Positions 23,019 through 30,716 of a stretch of DNA of 35,941 bases are shown piece after piece. The DNA is from Firmicutes bacterium UBA4996 (lineage in GTDB: Bacteria; Bacillota; Limnochordia; Darwinibacteriales; Darwinibacteriaceae). The number at the start of each line of letters is the position of its first letter. The first letter of the stretch is position 1. Where the stretch lies: assembly GCA_002396805.1 (NCBI GenBank), contig DGYW01000019.1, positions 11,722 through 47,662 of the forward strand. Direction: 5' to 3'. Made by a program: the position numbers and the translations under genes. The notes beneath the pieces were generated by a model, which was not told the DNA's origin, searched no databases, and saw nothing but the letters and a program-made list of their open reading frames with translations.

Positions 23019-23408
23019 ATGTCAATTGATGTCGGCAGCATTGTCGAGGGGAAAGTTACAGGAATAACCAATTTTGGTGCATTCGTAGAACTCTCCAATG
23101 GAAAAACCGGTTTGGTCCACATTTCTGAAGTAGCTGACGCTTACGTGAAAGACATTAAGGACTTTCTAAACGAGAATGATATCGTGAAAGTTAAAGTCAT
23201 TAATGTGAGCGAAGGAAAGATTGGCCTTTCGATTAAACAGGCTAATCCTAGCGCGCCATCGCGTGATCGTCGCGGTCCCCGCAGGAGAGCCCATAGTCCT
23301 GTGGATTTCGAGGAGCGTTTGTCACGATTTCTAAGAGATAGTGATGAAAGACAACAAGCTCTCAAGAAAAGTCAAGACTCAAAACGGGGGGGCAGGGGCG
23401 CACGGTAG
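23019..23408 (+). CDS. yabR: S1-domain RNA-binding protein (YabR/GSP13-like)
   Basis: The product has 129 residues. Residues 3-75 form one S1 RNA-binding domain (VGSIVEGKVTGITNFGAFVE, GKTGLVHISEVADAYV, KVKVINVSEGKIGLSIKQA). A basic Arg-rich linker (RDRRGPRRRAH) and a helical C terminus with DFEERLSRFLRDSDERQ follow. Such proteins bind ribosomes or RNA; the function in vivo is not settled. It starts at ATG 23019, with AGAGGAGG at 22998-23005, 13 bases upstream, a longer spacing than usual. It is served by a perfect consensus promoter and closed by a strong terminator, so it is probably abundant and monocistronic. Confidence 0.93.
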   Translation: MSIDVGSIVEGKVTGITNFGAFVELSNGKTGLVHISEVADAYVKDIKDFLNENDIVKVKVINVSEGKIGLSIKQANPSAPSRDRRGPRRRAHSPVDFEERLSRFLRDSDERQQALKKSQDSKRGGRGAR

Positions 23409-23433
23409 TATTTCTTTAGGCCTTACTCTCTAG

Positions 23434-23459
23434 CGCTTCGCTATGCGAAGCGTTTTTTT
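23434..23459 (+). terminator. Rho-independent terminator after yabR
   Basis: CGCTTCGC (23434-23441) pairs with GCGAAGCG (23445-23452), loop TAT, followed by seven T. Confidence 0.93.
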
Positions 23460-23477
23460 CTCTAAGGGTGTGATTTT

Positions 23478-24038
23478 CTGAATTACGATAAACCGACCAC
23501 AGAAGTTCTGCAGGTCATAAAAGAACAGTTAGGGAGGGAACCTCGTGGAGTTTTAGGGGTCAAAAGCTTTTGTCAACATGGCTTTCCCCAAGTGATTGTG
23601 AACCGGCCTGTATTCGCCGGTGAATCCCAGATCGAGGTTTTTCCCACATTATATTGGTTAACCTGTCCCTATTTAAGGAGAGAAGTAGCTCTGTTGGAAG
23701 GGGAGGGGTTGATTGCCCAATTCGAAGAACGCATTCAAAGGGATCCGGATTTTGCCAGTCAGGTAGAGCAAAACCACCGGGATTATGCCGCCCGGCGCCT
23801 CTCTTTGATTCCCCTGGAAGTGCAAGGGCGGATGCAGGAGGAATACCCAGATCGCTATCAGGTTTTGGCCGAAAGCGGTGTAGGGGGAATTCGGAGTCCC
23901 GAAGGAGTGAAGTGTCTGCATACCCATCTGGCAGATTTTATGGCCCATGGTGACAATGTCATTGGTGCTGAGGTTGCCAGACTTTTAAACAAGCCTTTGT
24001 TCTGCGAATCAGGTCAGTGTAAGGAGTTTCAGTCGTGA
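23478..24038 (+). CDS. DUF501 family protein, apparent CTG start
   Basis: The 186-residue product matches DUF501: EQLGREPRGVLGVKSFCQHG near residues 16-35, then VFPTLYWLTCPYLRREVALLE, seen in part as FPTLYWLTCPYL, and the C-terminal GVKCLHTHLADFMAHGDN with RLLNKPLFC. Conserved Cys and His (TCPYL, KCLHTHLA) suggest a metal or redox site, but function is unknown. The conserved QLGR block lies upstream of the first conventional start (GTG 23592). The only plausible initiators in this frame are CTG 23478, 7 bases after AAGGGTG (23464-23470), or rarer codons; a stop at 23463 closes the frame. It overlaps ppx by GTGA, the usual neighbour of DUF501 genes. Confidence 0.85.
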   Translation: MNYDKPTTEVLQVIKEQLGREPRGVLGVKSFCQHGFPQVIVNRPVFAGESQIEVFPTLYWLTCPYLRREVALLEGEGLIAQFEERIQRDPDFASQVEQNHRDYAARRLSLIPLEVQGRMQEEYPDRYQVLAESGVGGIRSPEGVKCLHTHLADFMAHGDNVIGAEVARLLNKPLFCESGQCKEFQS

Positions 24039-24958
24039 GGGCCGTGATCGACATTGGTACTAATTCTGTGCGGCTTTTGGTCGCGGAGATAGTGGCTGGA
24101 CAAGTGCAACCGCTGATTCGTGCCACGCAAATTACCAGAATTGGTCAAGGGGTGGATGCATCCAGACGGCTGCAGAAGGATGCTATGGAGCGGACCTTAA
24201 GGACCTTAGAGAATTTTGCTAATCAAACTCCTCCAGGAGTACCTGTACAGGTTTTGGCTACTAGTGCGGTTCGGGATGCTGTGAATAAGGACGAATTTGT
24301 GCACCTGGTGGCAGAGCGGACCAGCTTAGAGTTAAGGGTGCTTACGGGGGCGGAGGAAGCAGAGTTGTCCTTTCGCGGAGCGGTTCTCGCTCTGCAAACT
24401 CGAGACTTGTCTTACCCTGTGACCGTAGTTGATATTGGGGGAGGCAGCACCGAGATCTATACGGGTGACGCGCAGGGCAACCTCTTAGGTGGGGGTAGTG
24501 TCCAGGTAGGTGCGGTTCGTATGTTAGAGAGATTCATTACTAGTCATCCTATACTCGAAACAGAGCGCCAAGCCATGGAGCAGGAGATTGTAGAGCTTGT
24601 TACTCCCTTGGTGCAGGACAATCTCCAATATGGACCACAAACCCTAGTAGTCGTGGGTGGTACTGCTACTACCTTAGCTTCGATTTTGCAAGAATTGACC
24701 TGCTTTGATTATGACAAAGTAGGGGGATTCGCCTTTTCCCTGAAGCAACTAGTGGACTTATACGGTAAATTGGGTAGACTATCGTTACAAGAGCGCCAGC
24801 AGATTCCAACTCTTCAAGCGGGGCGGGAAGATGTTATTATCAGTGGCACAAGTATTTTAGTGCAGGTAACAGAGCTACTGGGTTTTGACCGTCTGATTGT
24901 GAGCATTGGTGATCTTCTTTATGGTTCGCTGGTATTACCAGTTGACGTGGGGAAATAA
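24035..24958 (+). CDS. ppx: Exopolyphosphatase / pppGpp phosphatase (Ppx/GppA)
   Basis: The 307-residue product belongs to the ASKHA-fold Ppx/GppA family, which hydrolyses polyphosphate or pppGpp. It starts MRAVIDIGTNSVRLLVAEI; phosphate 2 motif VVDIGGGSTEI and LVVVGGTATTLAS follow. The length equals the short one-lobe-pair form lacking the C-terminal HD domain of E. coli Ppx, so polyP versus pppGpp preference cannot be told. GTG 24035 overlaps the DUF501 stop and has AAGGAG 8 bases ahead, indicating coupling. The tRNA-Leu promoter -35 lies inside its last codons. Confidence 0.92.
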   Translation: MRAVIDIGTNSVRLLVAEIVAGQVQPLIRATQITRIGQGVDASRRLQKDAMERTLRTLENFANQTPPGVPVQVLATSAVRDAVNKDEFVHLVAERTSLELRVLTGAEEAELSFRGAVLALQTRDLSYPVTVVDIGGGSTEIYTGDAQGNLLGGGSVQVGAVRMLERFITSHPILETERQAMEQEIVELVTPLVQDNLQYGPQTLVVVGGTATTLASILQELTCFDYDKVGGFAFSLKQLVDLYGKLGRLSLQERQQIPTLQAGREDVIISGTSILVQVTELLGFDRLIVSIGDLLYGSLVLPVDVGK

Positions 24959-24970
24959 ATAGTCTATAAT
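24942..24970 (+). promoter_or_regulatory. Promoter of tRNA-Leu
   Basis: TTGACG (24942-24947, inside the end of ppx), 17-base spacer, TATAAT (24965-24970), ending 16 bases before the tRNA. Confidence 0.85.
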
Positions 24971-24986
24971 GTTTTTTGGATGGTTC

Positions 24987-25073
24987 GCCGGGGTGGCGGA
25001 ATGGTAGACGCTACGGACTTAAAATCCGTTGGGCTAAGCGCCCGTGAGGGTTCAAGTCCCTCTCCCGGCACCA
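24987..25073 (+). tRNA. tRNA-Leu (anticodon TAA)
   Basis: The 87-base class II tRNA starts GCCGGGGTGGCGGAATGGTA. The acceptor arm pairs GCCGGGG with TCCCGGC, the anticodon stem is ACGGA/TCCGT with loop CTTAAAA (anticodon TAA at 25020-25022), a long variable arm follows (GGGCTAAGCGCCC), then the T arm with GTTCAAGTC. CCA is encoded at 25071-25073. The long variable arm and the anticodon assign Leu for UUA codons. Confidence 0.97.
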
Positions 25074-25090
25074 CTTAAATTTAAAAGTAG

Positions 25091-25116
25091 ACACCCACTT
25101 GTCAGGGGTGTTTTTT
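25091..25116 (+). terminator. Terminator of the tRNA-Leu unit
   Basis: ACACCC (25091-25096) pairs with GGGTGT (25106-25111), followed by a T run. Confidence 0.82.
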
Positions 25117-25136
25117 AGTATGGGGGGCGAATTCTA

Positions 25137-25514
25137 TTGAGTGGCTTTAACAAACAAGATGACCTCAGCAAGACTCTTGCCGCAGGAATTCATGGTACAC
25201 CAGAGCTGCGTCCTGACGAAAAACGCCGTTATTTAGGTTTCTTTCGAGAGCGAGTGATTCAGGCGGTTACCTTTGATCAGATCCGTACTAAAGAGGGCTT
25301 AGGGGTCATGCTAGAAGCTCTCAAGGATAAGCGCGGCGTTGAACTGGCCATTCACCAGGACGCCCGGGGTGTAGCCATGCCCTTGATTGTTCAGGCCCAA
25401 CGGAAAGGTCTGGATTTCACTATTGTATCTAACCCAAACTTTGTGGGCGAAGTGGCAGTTGTCTTAATAGCGAACCATGCGGTGGATGTGGCCCAGGTGT
25501 GGGCCGAACGATAA
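25137..25514 (+). CDS. yueI: YueI family protein (DUF1694)
   Basis: The 125-residue product matches the YueI family: LAAGIHGTPELRPDEKRRYL, then GFFRERVIQAVTFDQI, and VAVVLIANHAVDV near the end. The function is unknown; the family is widespread in Bacillota. No signal or membrane segment is seen. It starts at TTG 25137 after GGGGGG at 25122-25127, which overlaps the end of the tRNA-Leu terminator region, so it may be transcribed by read-through. A bidirectional terminator follows. Confidence 0.87.
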   Translation: MSGFNKQDDLSKTLAAGIHGTPELRPDEKRRYLGFFRERVIQAVTFDQIRTKEGLGVMLEALKDKRGVELAIHQDARGVAMPLIVQAQRKGLDFTIVSNPNFVGEVAVVLIANHAVDVAQVWAER

Positions 25515-25539
25515 AAATCCCGGGATGACCCCGGGATTT
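25515..25539. terminator. Bidirectional terminator between yueI and the minus-strand membrane gene
   Basis: AAATCCCGGG (25515-25524) pairs with CCCGGGATTT (25530-25539). On the minus strand it is followed by TTTAT, on the plus strand by CTTGTGTTT. It serves convergent genes. Confidence 0.88.
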
Positions 25540-25546
25540 CTTGTGT

Positions 25547-25981
25547 TTAGTTTTCTTCCTCGTCTTCCCAAACCTCAGATTCAGTCGATGCAGTTTCTAC
25601 CGTTTCTACAGGCTCCCAGTGCTCTGCTGGGGGTTCTTTTTTTGGCTTGCTGGGCATCATGATGAGACTAGCTAAGATCATGGCTAACCCCACAAAGAAG
25701 GGAATTAGTCCATATAAGAGCCAGGGACCAAGCCCTAGGGTAGCTAGGCCGATAGTAAGGGCGAGCCCCATTAAGCCAACGGTTACTCCGATGGCCAAGA
25801 ATAGTTTCCGCTTTTCTTCTTTGGTCCGTTTGTCTTCTAAGGGAAGGCCTTGTTTAATGAGGGCCATTCTCTCTTTGTAGCTGAACCAACGTAAAGTAAT
25901 AACTAAGATAACCACCAGGAGTGCTAAGAGTACAGGAACTAAGAGCGAAATATACACAACTTCTGACGTTCCGTAATTCAT
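25547..25981 (-). CDS. Small membrane protein with acidic C-terminal tail
   Basis: This is a 144-residue integral membrane protein. It has a first segment at about 9-30 (ISLLVPVLLALLVVILVITL), a soluble loop with basic residues (YKERMALIKQGLPLEDKRTKE), two more membrane segments (62-82 and 86-110, ending MILASLIMM), then an acidic cytosolic tail of about 30 residues (TESEVWEDEEEN). The layout resembles DUF6249-like proteins. MALIKQGLP after the first helix is seen in small proteins adjacent to anti-sigma or adhesin-type genes, but I do not assign a function. It overlaps the upstream DUF4097-like gene by ATGA, so the two form one minus-strand operon. Confidence 0.75.
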   Translation of the reverse strand: MNYGTSEVVYISLLVPVLLALLVVILVITLRWFSYKERMALIKQGLPLEDKRTKEEKRKLFLAIGVTVGLMGLALTIGLATLGLGPWLLYGLIPFFVGLAMILASLIMMPSKPKKEPPAEHWEPVETVETASTESEVWEDEEEN

Positions 25982-26877
25982 AAAGATCCTCCTTCATCAT
26001 TTTGGTTTTTAAGGTGGAGCGAACCAAGGTTCAAGTTCACCAGCAGGTGCCCCTTCTGTTCACCAGAACCAATGATTCCTTGGACATGTTGTTTAGTTTG
26101 CTGTCCTGTGAAGGGAACTTGGGTAGTGAATTTGCCTAAAGTAAGGCGTCCTTCTAATACATATGATTGATGTGGAGAAAGAAGCAGTTCTAGATTACCT
26201 AATTTGCTTTCTAAGACATTTGTCTCTCCGAGATTACCTTGAATGTGCAAATCTCCAAGGTTGGTGATGGCCACTAATTCTTTGGCAAAAATGGATTCAC
26301 TAACCCAGATGTTTCCTAAACTCGATTCTAAAGCCGCATTGCCCTGGAATCTCCGGAGCTTAATCGCACCGAGGTTGCAGTATATCTGGATGTTACCCTC
26401 TACATCAGTAATCTCCACATTACCCAGTCCTGCCTGTACGTTTAGGTTTAGGTTGTTGGGTATCAAGATGAGTAGATCTGCAGAGACTTGTTCACCTGAG
26501 GAGGTCTCAGGCACTTCAACTTTCAGGATAGTGACTTCTTCCTGGGACTCTACTGTAAAAGAGATCTGTTCTACCAGTTGCTGAGCCCGCAGAGGATTGG
26601 GACTTTGGCTCTGTTTTTCGAGAGTGATCTGAAATGTGTCGCTTTCTCCTCTTTGCACCACTACATGTCCGTGTTGGCTGTGCACAACTAAACTAGTTGT
26701 GGCGGGGATGTTCAACTCTTCTACCTCTGACTTTTTGCTGGTGAAGGGGATGGTTACTTGGGACATTTTATTACTGGTGACAGGAAATAAGTATGGTAGC
26801 AGGCCTGAGCTGGTAATGATTAAAGCTAACACGGCAATTAGCAAAATTGAGGTCAGGAAAATACCTAATTTGCGCAT
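25978..26877 (-). CDS. DUF4097-like beta-repeat envelope protein
   Basis: The 299-residue product has an N-terminal anchor (IFLTSILLIAVLALIITSSG, residues 6-25) and then an extracytoplasmic region of repeating beta strands, about 20 residues apart, reading LGNVEITDVEG, LGAIKLRRFQG, LGNIWVSES, LGDLHIQGN, LGNLELLL. This pattern is typical of DUF4097/putative adhesin (LiaG- or DUF2154-like) domains, right-handed beta solenoids on the cell surface. The domain probably senses or structures the envelope. The ATG at 26877 has GTGAGGTGA 5 bases away. It is co-transcribed with the downstream small membrane protein. Confidence 0.8.
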   Translation of the reverse strand: MRKLGIFLTSILLIAVLALIITSSGLLPYLFPVTSNKMSQVTIPFTSKKSEVEELNIPATTSLVVHSQHGHVVVQRGESDTFQITLEKQSQSPNPLRAQQLVEQISFTVESQEEVTILKVEVPETSSGEQVSADLLILIPNNLNLNVQAGLGNVEITDVEGNIQIYCNLGAIKLRRFQGNAALESSLGNIWVSESIFAKELVAITNLGDLHIQGNLGETNVLESKLGNLELLLSPHQSYVLEGRLTLGKFTTQVPFTGQQTKQHVQGIIGSGEQKGHLLVNLNLGSLHLKNQNDEGGSL

Positions 26878-27047
26878 GCAATCACCTCACTTTTCCAGGA
26901 TTTTTCCTTGATCTGTTAATTCCGCACAGAGTTGGCTAGTCCTGTCAATTCTTCCAACAATTGCGCAATAAATTAGTAATACAGAAAGGTGAAAATGGTC
27001 GAATGTAGAATTGTTATAGAACAAACTAAAAATTGGGAGGCGATTTT

Positions 27048-28565
27048 TTGAGAGCTAAGTTTAGAAACTCTTCATTTGTGATGGTTTTAGTTCTTGTTAT
27101 GCTGTTATCCATTAGTTTGCCACTCTGGGCCGCCGAGATCATTATCTTGCACAGTAACGACGTGCACTCACGCCTAGAGTCCCATTTACCACAAGGTGCT
27201 GAAAAAGAGCAGGGTGGTCGGGTCAGACTAGCCACCTTAGTAGAGGATGTGCGGGCCCAGTATGGTGCCAATAAGGTTCTTTTACTAGATGCGGGCGACT
27301 CGATCCATGGTACCAACATTGATAACCTTTTTGGTGGCCTACCATCCATCGAAATCATGAATGCCATGGGTTATAATGCCTTCACTCCTGGTAACCATGA
27401 ATTTAACTATGGTCAAGAAGTTTTAGCCGAAAGAATTAAGGATGCTAATTTCCCTACCTTAGCTGCCAACGTAACTCGTGAAGATGGAAGTCTCTTTGCT
27501 GGTTATAGTGCATTGGTACAAGAAATTAACGGGATCAAGGTGGGGGTTATTGGCCTTGTTCCAGAAGAGACACCTATCGTTACCCATCCTAAGAATGTTG
27601 AAGGTCTAGTATTCCATGAACCGATTGCTATTGCCAAGCAAGTGGTTGCATCCATTCGTCCAGAAGTTGACCTGCTAGTGGTCCTCAGTCACTTAGGCTA
27701 TAACAAGGATGTTGAACTAGCTAAGGCTGTGCCCGGAATTGATGTAATCGTAGGTGGTCATAGCCACACCGAGTTACAAACAGCTGCCGAAGTGAACGGT
27801 GTATTAATCGTGCAGAGTCATGAATACGCCAATAACTTAGGTTTTCTACGTCTCGAAGTGGAAAACAAGAAGGTTGTTAAGCACGAAAGCAAATTGATTC
27901 CTGTAACTGCTGATGTTCCCAAGAACGGGAAGGTTCAAGCTATTGTGGATCGTTGGAATGATCAACTGCAACAACGACTAGATCAAGTTGTGGGCAAAAC
28001 TGGTGTCAATTGGAATGGTGAGCGCGCATCTGTCCGCACCCAAGAAACCAATCTAGGTAACCTAATTGCTGATATCATGAGAAACGCTGTAGGTGCCGAT
28101 ATTGCCCTTACAAATGGCGGCGGAATCCGGGCTAGCATTAACCCAGGCAATATTACAGTTGCCGATATTTACAGCACCTTACCCTTTGACAATACCTTGG
28201 CAGTGATTGAGCTTCGAGGTATGGATATTATCGAAGCTTTAGAGCATAGCGTACGTTTGCTTCCAGAGCAAAATGGCGGTTTCCTCCAGGTTTCTGGTAT
28301 TGCCTTTGAGGTTATGCCTGATGCGCAAGTTGGCGCTAGAGTAATCAACGTTAAGGTTGGGGGTCGTCCCATTTCTACCGGTGGCTATTATACTGTTGCT
28401 ACGAACGACTTCTTGGCAGCAGGCGGCGACGGGTATGACATTCTCAAGAACGGCAAAATGATTGCTGATACGGGCATTATGCTTCGGGATGTCATGGTTG
28501 ACTATTTCTTGGATAATCCTATTATGGGCTTTCCAGTAGGACCTCGGATCGTTATCGTTAAGTAA
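27048..28565 (+). CDS. Secreted 5'-nucleotidase / 2',3'-cyclic phosphodiesterase
   Basis: The 505-residue product has a signal peptide (residues 1-29, with VMVLVLVMLLSISLPLWA and likely cleavage after WAA). A calcineurin-like metallophosphoesterase domain follows: IILHSNDVHS (metal Asp and His), LLDAGDSIHG, TPGNHEFNYG, VVLSHLGYN, GGHSHTE. The C-terminal 5'-nucleotidase domain has TNLGNLIADIMRNA, LTNGGGIRASI and YTVATNDFLAAGGDGY. It should release phosphate and nucleosides outside the membrane. It has no lipobox, LPxTG or S-layer anchor. The start is TTG 27048 with GGGAGG (27035-27040) 7 bases away; a TTG at 27033 precedes the site. Confidence 0.92.
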   Translation: MRAKFRNSSFVMVLVLVMLLSISLPLWAAEIIILHSNDVHSRLESHLPQGAEKEQGGRVRLATLVEDVRAQYGANKVLLLDAGDSIHGTNIDNLFGGLPSIEIMNAMGYNAFTPGNHEFNYGQEVLAERIKDANFPTLAANVTREDGSLFAGYSALVQEINGIKVGVIGLVPEETPIVTHPKNVEGLVFHEPIAIAKQVVASIRPEVDLLVVLSHLGYNKDVELAKAVPGIDVIVGGHSHTELQTAAEVNGVLIVQSHEYANNLGFLRLEVENKKVVKHESKLIPVTADVPKNGKVQAIVDRWNDQLQQRLDQVVGKTGVNWNGERASVRTQETNLGNLIADIMRNAVGADIALTNGGGIRASINPGNITVADIYSTLPFDNTLAVIELRGMDIIEALEHSVRLLPEQNGGFLQVSGIAFEVMPDAQVGARVINVKVGGRPISTGGYYTVATNDFLAAGGDGYDILKNGKMIADTGIMLRDVMVDYFLDNPIMGFPVGPRIVIVK

Positions 28566-28577
28566 ACGAACACAAAG

Positions 28578-28611
28578 GCTGCCAGGCACAAACGCCCGGC
28601 AGCTTTTTTTT
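28578..28611 (+). terminator. Rho-independent terminator after 5'-nucleotidase
   Basis: GCTGCC (28578-28583) pairs with GGCAGC (28598-28603) with an inner loop, followed by eight T. Confidence 0.88.
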
Positions 28612-28625
28612 GCTTCTATTCAAGT

Positions 28626-28655
28626 GATTACCTTTCTGCAAGATCGGACATGGTA
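28626..28655 (+). promoter_or_regulatory. Candidate sigma-G promoter of splB
   Basis: GATTA (28626-28630) and CATGGTA (28649-28655) are 18 bases apart, close to GHATR-N18-CATAHTA (mismatches within both boxes). splB is made in the forespore under sigma-G in Bacillus. Confidence 0.4.
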
Positions 28656-28693
28656 TTAAAAGACCCCCTAATCTGAGAAGGCAAGGTGATTTC

Positions 28694-29713
28694 TTGACCC
28701 GGTTTATTCCAAAGAGAGTATTTTTTGAGCCAGCTGCCTTAGAATACCCCCTTGGTAAGAAGCTTCAAGCTCAGTTTGGCGAATTGGGGATTGATATGCA
28801 AACCACCCCATCACACAATCGTGTAACGGGGATTCCCGGACAGACCGCTCGAGAAAAATACATTCAAGCAAAACAAAGCTTGGTTATTGGGATACGACGT
28901 ACTTTGAAGTTTTCTTCGTGTAAACCATCTGCCCATTATCAGCTGCCATTAGCAACTAGTTGCCCAGGCTTTTGTGAGTACTGTTACTTGCAGACCACCC
29001 TCGGACCTAAGCCTGTACTTCGGGTTTATGTGAATATTGAAGAAATTCTGTCTCAAGCTCAGAAATATATCGAAGAACGATCTCCTGAAATTACTGTTTT
29101 TGAAGGTGCGGCCACGTCAGATCCGATTCCGGTAGAATATCTAACTGGCTCTTTGGAAAAAGCCATTGAGTTTTTTGCAAACACGGATCTCGGTCGTTTT
29201 CGCTTTGTGACGAAATTTGCCGACATTGATTCTCTCTTAACAGTGCACCATAACCAACATACAGAAGTTCGGTTTTCGCTCAACACTCAAACCATAATTA
29301 GTCAATACGAAAGGGGGACTGCTTCCCTTAAGGAGAGAATAGGAGCCGCCAAAAAAATAGCCCTTGCTGGTTATCCCTTGGGATTCTTAATTGCCCCCAT
29401 CATTATTTACGATAACTGGGAAAACGAATATTCGCAGCTAATTGCGGAATTAGCTTCTTCACTCACAGGTAGCTTTAATCCTAGCTTTGAGTTGATTACT
29501 CATCGCTTCACGAAAAAAGCAAAATCTAATATAAAACAAGTTTTTCCTAACAGCACCCTCCCCATGGAAGAGGAGGAGCGCCTTTACAAATACGGGCAGT
29601 TTGGTTATGGTAAGTACGTTTATCCCAAAGAGCCAATGACAGAGATTAAGGGTCTATTTGAAGAAAAACTCAGTCAGGCTTTCCCCCGTTCGCAGATAAA
29701 ATATATCGTGTAA
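28694..29713 (+). CDS. splB: Spore photoproduct lyase SplB
   Basis: SplB is a radical SAM enzyme that repairs thymine dimers of spore DNA (5-thyminyl-5,6-dihydrothymine) at germination. The 339-residue product is normal in length. The cluster motif CPGFCEYCYLQT supplies Cys90, Cys94 and Cys97; Tyr96/Tyr98 lie in it. LGRFRFVTKF and VRFSLNTQTII follow, then ELITHRFTKKAKSNIKQVFP near the C terminus. At the site of the Bacillus hydrogen-donor Cys141 (FEAACTSD in my recollection) the protein reads FEGAATSD (Ala140), while Cys76 in SCKPSAHYQLP is an extra Cys near the cluster. It starts at TTG 28694 after AAGGTGAT. It is a single gene with its own terminator. Confidence 0.95.
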   Translation: MTRFIPKRVFFEPAALEYPLGKKLQAQFGELGIDMQTTPSHNRVTGIPGQTAREKYIQAKQSLVIGIRRTLKFSSCKPSAHYQLPLATSCPGFCEYCYLQTTLGPKPVLRVYVNIEEILSQAQKYIEERSPEITVFEGAATSDPIPVEYLTGSLEKAIEFFANTDLGRFRFVTKFADIDSLLTVHHNQHTEVRFSLNTQTIISQYERGTASLKERIGAAKKIALAGYPLGFLIAPIIIYDNWENEYSQLIAELASSLTGSFNPSFELITHRFTKKAKSNIKQVFPNSTLPMEEEERLYKYGQFGYGKYVYPKEPMTEIKGLFEEKLSQAFPRSQIKYIV

Positions 29714-29714
29714 G

Positions 29715-29745
29715 AGGCCCCGTGGTAAAGACCGCGGGGCCTTTT
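29715..29745 (+). terminator. Rho-independent terminator after splB
   Basis: AGGCCCCGTGGT (29715-29726) pairs with ACCGCGGGGCCT (29731-29742) in a 12-bp stem with one T-G pair and loop AAAG, followed by TTT. Confidence 0.88.
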
Positions 29746-29765
29746 GACGGTACAATCCAGGAAGC

Positions 29766-30641
29766 CTAAGTTTTTTGCGCTTGACGTATTGTGCGGGGCG
29801 GTACGCCTACGAATTTAATGAAGTGTCTATTAAAGGATGATAAGCTATTATAGCCCACTAATCCTGCAATCTCAGAAATGGAAAACTCGCTTTCCTTAAG
29901 TAAGGCGATGGCAGTTTTAATGCGTACCTGATAAAGATAATTGAAGGGTGTTTCTCCAGTTGCCGCCACAAAAGCCCTCCTGAAACTGGAAACACTCAGA
30001 TTACACAGGCCAGCTAATTGTTTTATGGTCACATTGGTGTTGTAAAAATTGGACACATAAAAAATAGCGGGACTAATTTCTCGGAACTGTGCGGGGTTAT
30101 CTAGACCCTTTAAGCTCTCACTTGAACGGCGGGCAAGCTCTATTGCTAATTGCCCTGCGTAATGCAGTACTGCTGATTCCATATAGGGTTTCGTATCAGC
30201 AAATTCTTGGAGTAAAAAATCTATCAGAGTCGCTATTTTGCTGTTGTTCTCTTTGGTAATTACGCCATTAAAATTGCCTGCCAAATCTGCACATCCAGGT
30301 GGCAATTTATTTGCCAAGCAGCTATAGTCAATATCAATGAATTGCCAGCCCGCGATTTGTTGATCGCTATGCGCAATGTGTATGGTACCTGGCGAGACAA
30401 CAATGACATCACCGGCTGAAAAGGGACAAACTTGGTTACCAATATAGAACACACCTGAGCCACAGCGGCAAATGCCAATTTCTGTAGAATCGTGATAGTG
30501 CATTCTACTCTCAATCGGTCTCTTTGGTGAGTAATGTAAACGGTTAATATAAGGTACATTGACCGGAAAAGAAGATTCCATTGGTACAGGAAAATGCTTT
30601 ATTAGGGTGTCTTTATTATCTAGTTTTGACATTATGTGCAT
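29766..30641 (-). CDS. AraC-family transcription regulator
   Basis: The 291-residue product has a cupin-like N-terminal sensor (about 30-130: MHYHDSTEIGICRCGSGVFY, FSAGDVIVVSPGTIH) and two C-terminal helix-turn-helix units (about 195-290; VTIKQLAGLCNLSVSSFRRA, then FSISEIAGLVGYNSLSSFNR, ending FVGVPPRTIR). Regulators of this shape control sugar uptake and catabolic genes in response to a sugar bound by the cupin. It diverges from the permease gene, so it is the likely local activator. Start ATG at 30641, 5 bases from AAAGGTGG; an upstream TTG at 30674 is possible but less likely. Confidence 0.93.
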   Translation of the reverse strand: MHIMSKLDNKDTLIKHFPVPMESSFPVNVPYINRLHYSPKRPIESRMHYHDSTEIGICRCGSGVFYIGNQVCPFSAGDVIVVSPGTIHIAHSDQQIAGWQFIDIDYSCLANKLPPGCADLAGNFNGVITKENNSKIATLIDFLLQEFADTKPYMESAVLHYAGQLAIELARRSSESLKGLDNPAQFREISPAIFYVSNFYNTNVTIKQLAGLCNLSVSSFRRAFVAATGETPFNYLYQVRIKTAIALLKESEFSISEIAGLVGYNSLSSFNRHFIKFVGVPPRTIRQAQKT

Positions 30642-30661
30642 AATTTCCACCTTTATTTGCG

Positions 30662-30690
30662 TAGCAATTAGCAAATTATCATATTATAAT
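30662..30690 (+). promoter_or_regulatory. Weak promoter of the sugar ABC operon
   Basis: The -10 is a perfect TATAAT (30685-30690) but the sequence at -35 (TAGCAA, 30662-30667) is poor, as expected for a promoter needing an activator such as the divergent AraC protein. The -35 assignment is tentative. Confidence 0.4.
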
Positions 30691-30716
30691 ACAGTATAGC
30701 ACATGGTTTACGTTGC

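Noticed and set aside
26878..27047. Palindrome ATTGCGCAAT (26960-26969) and TTGACA on the minus strand (26943-26948) between the DUF4097-like and 5'-nucleotidase genes
   Set aside because: The palindrome is only 10 bases and the TTGACA has no -10 at 16-18 bases; I could not support an operator or promoter.
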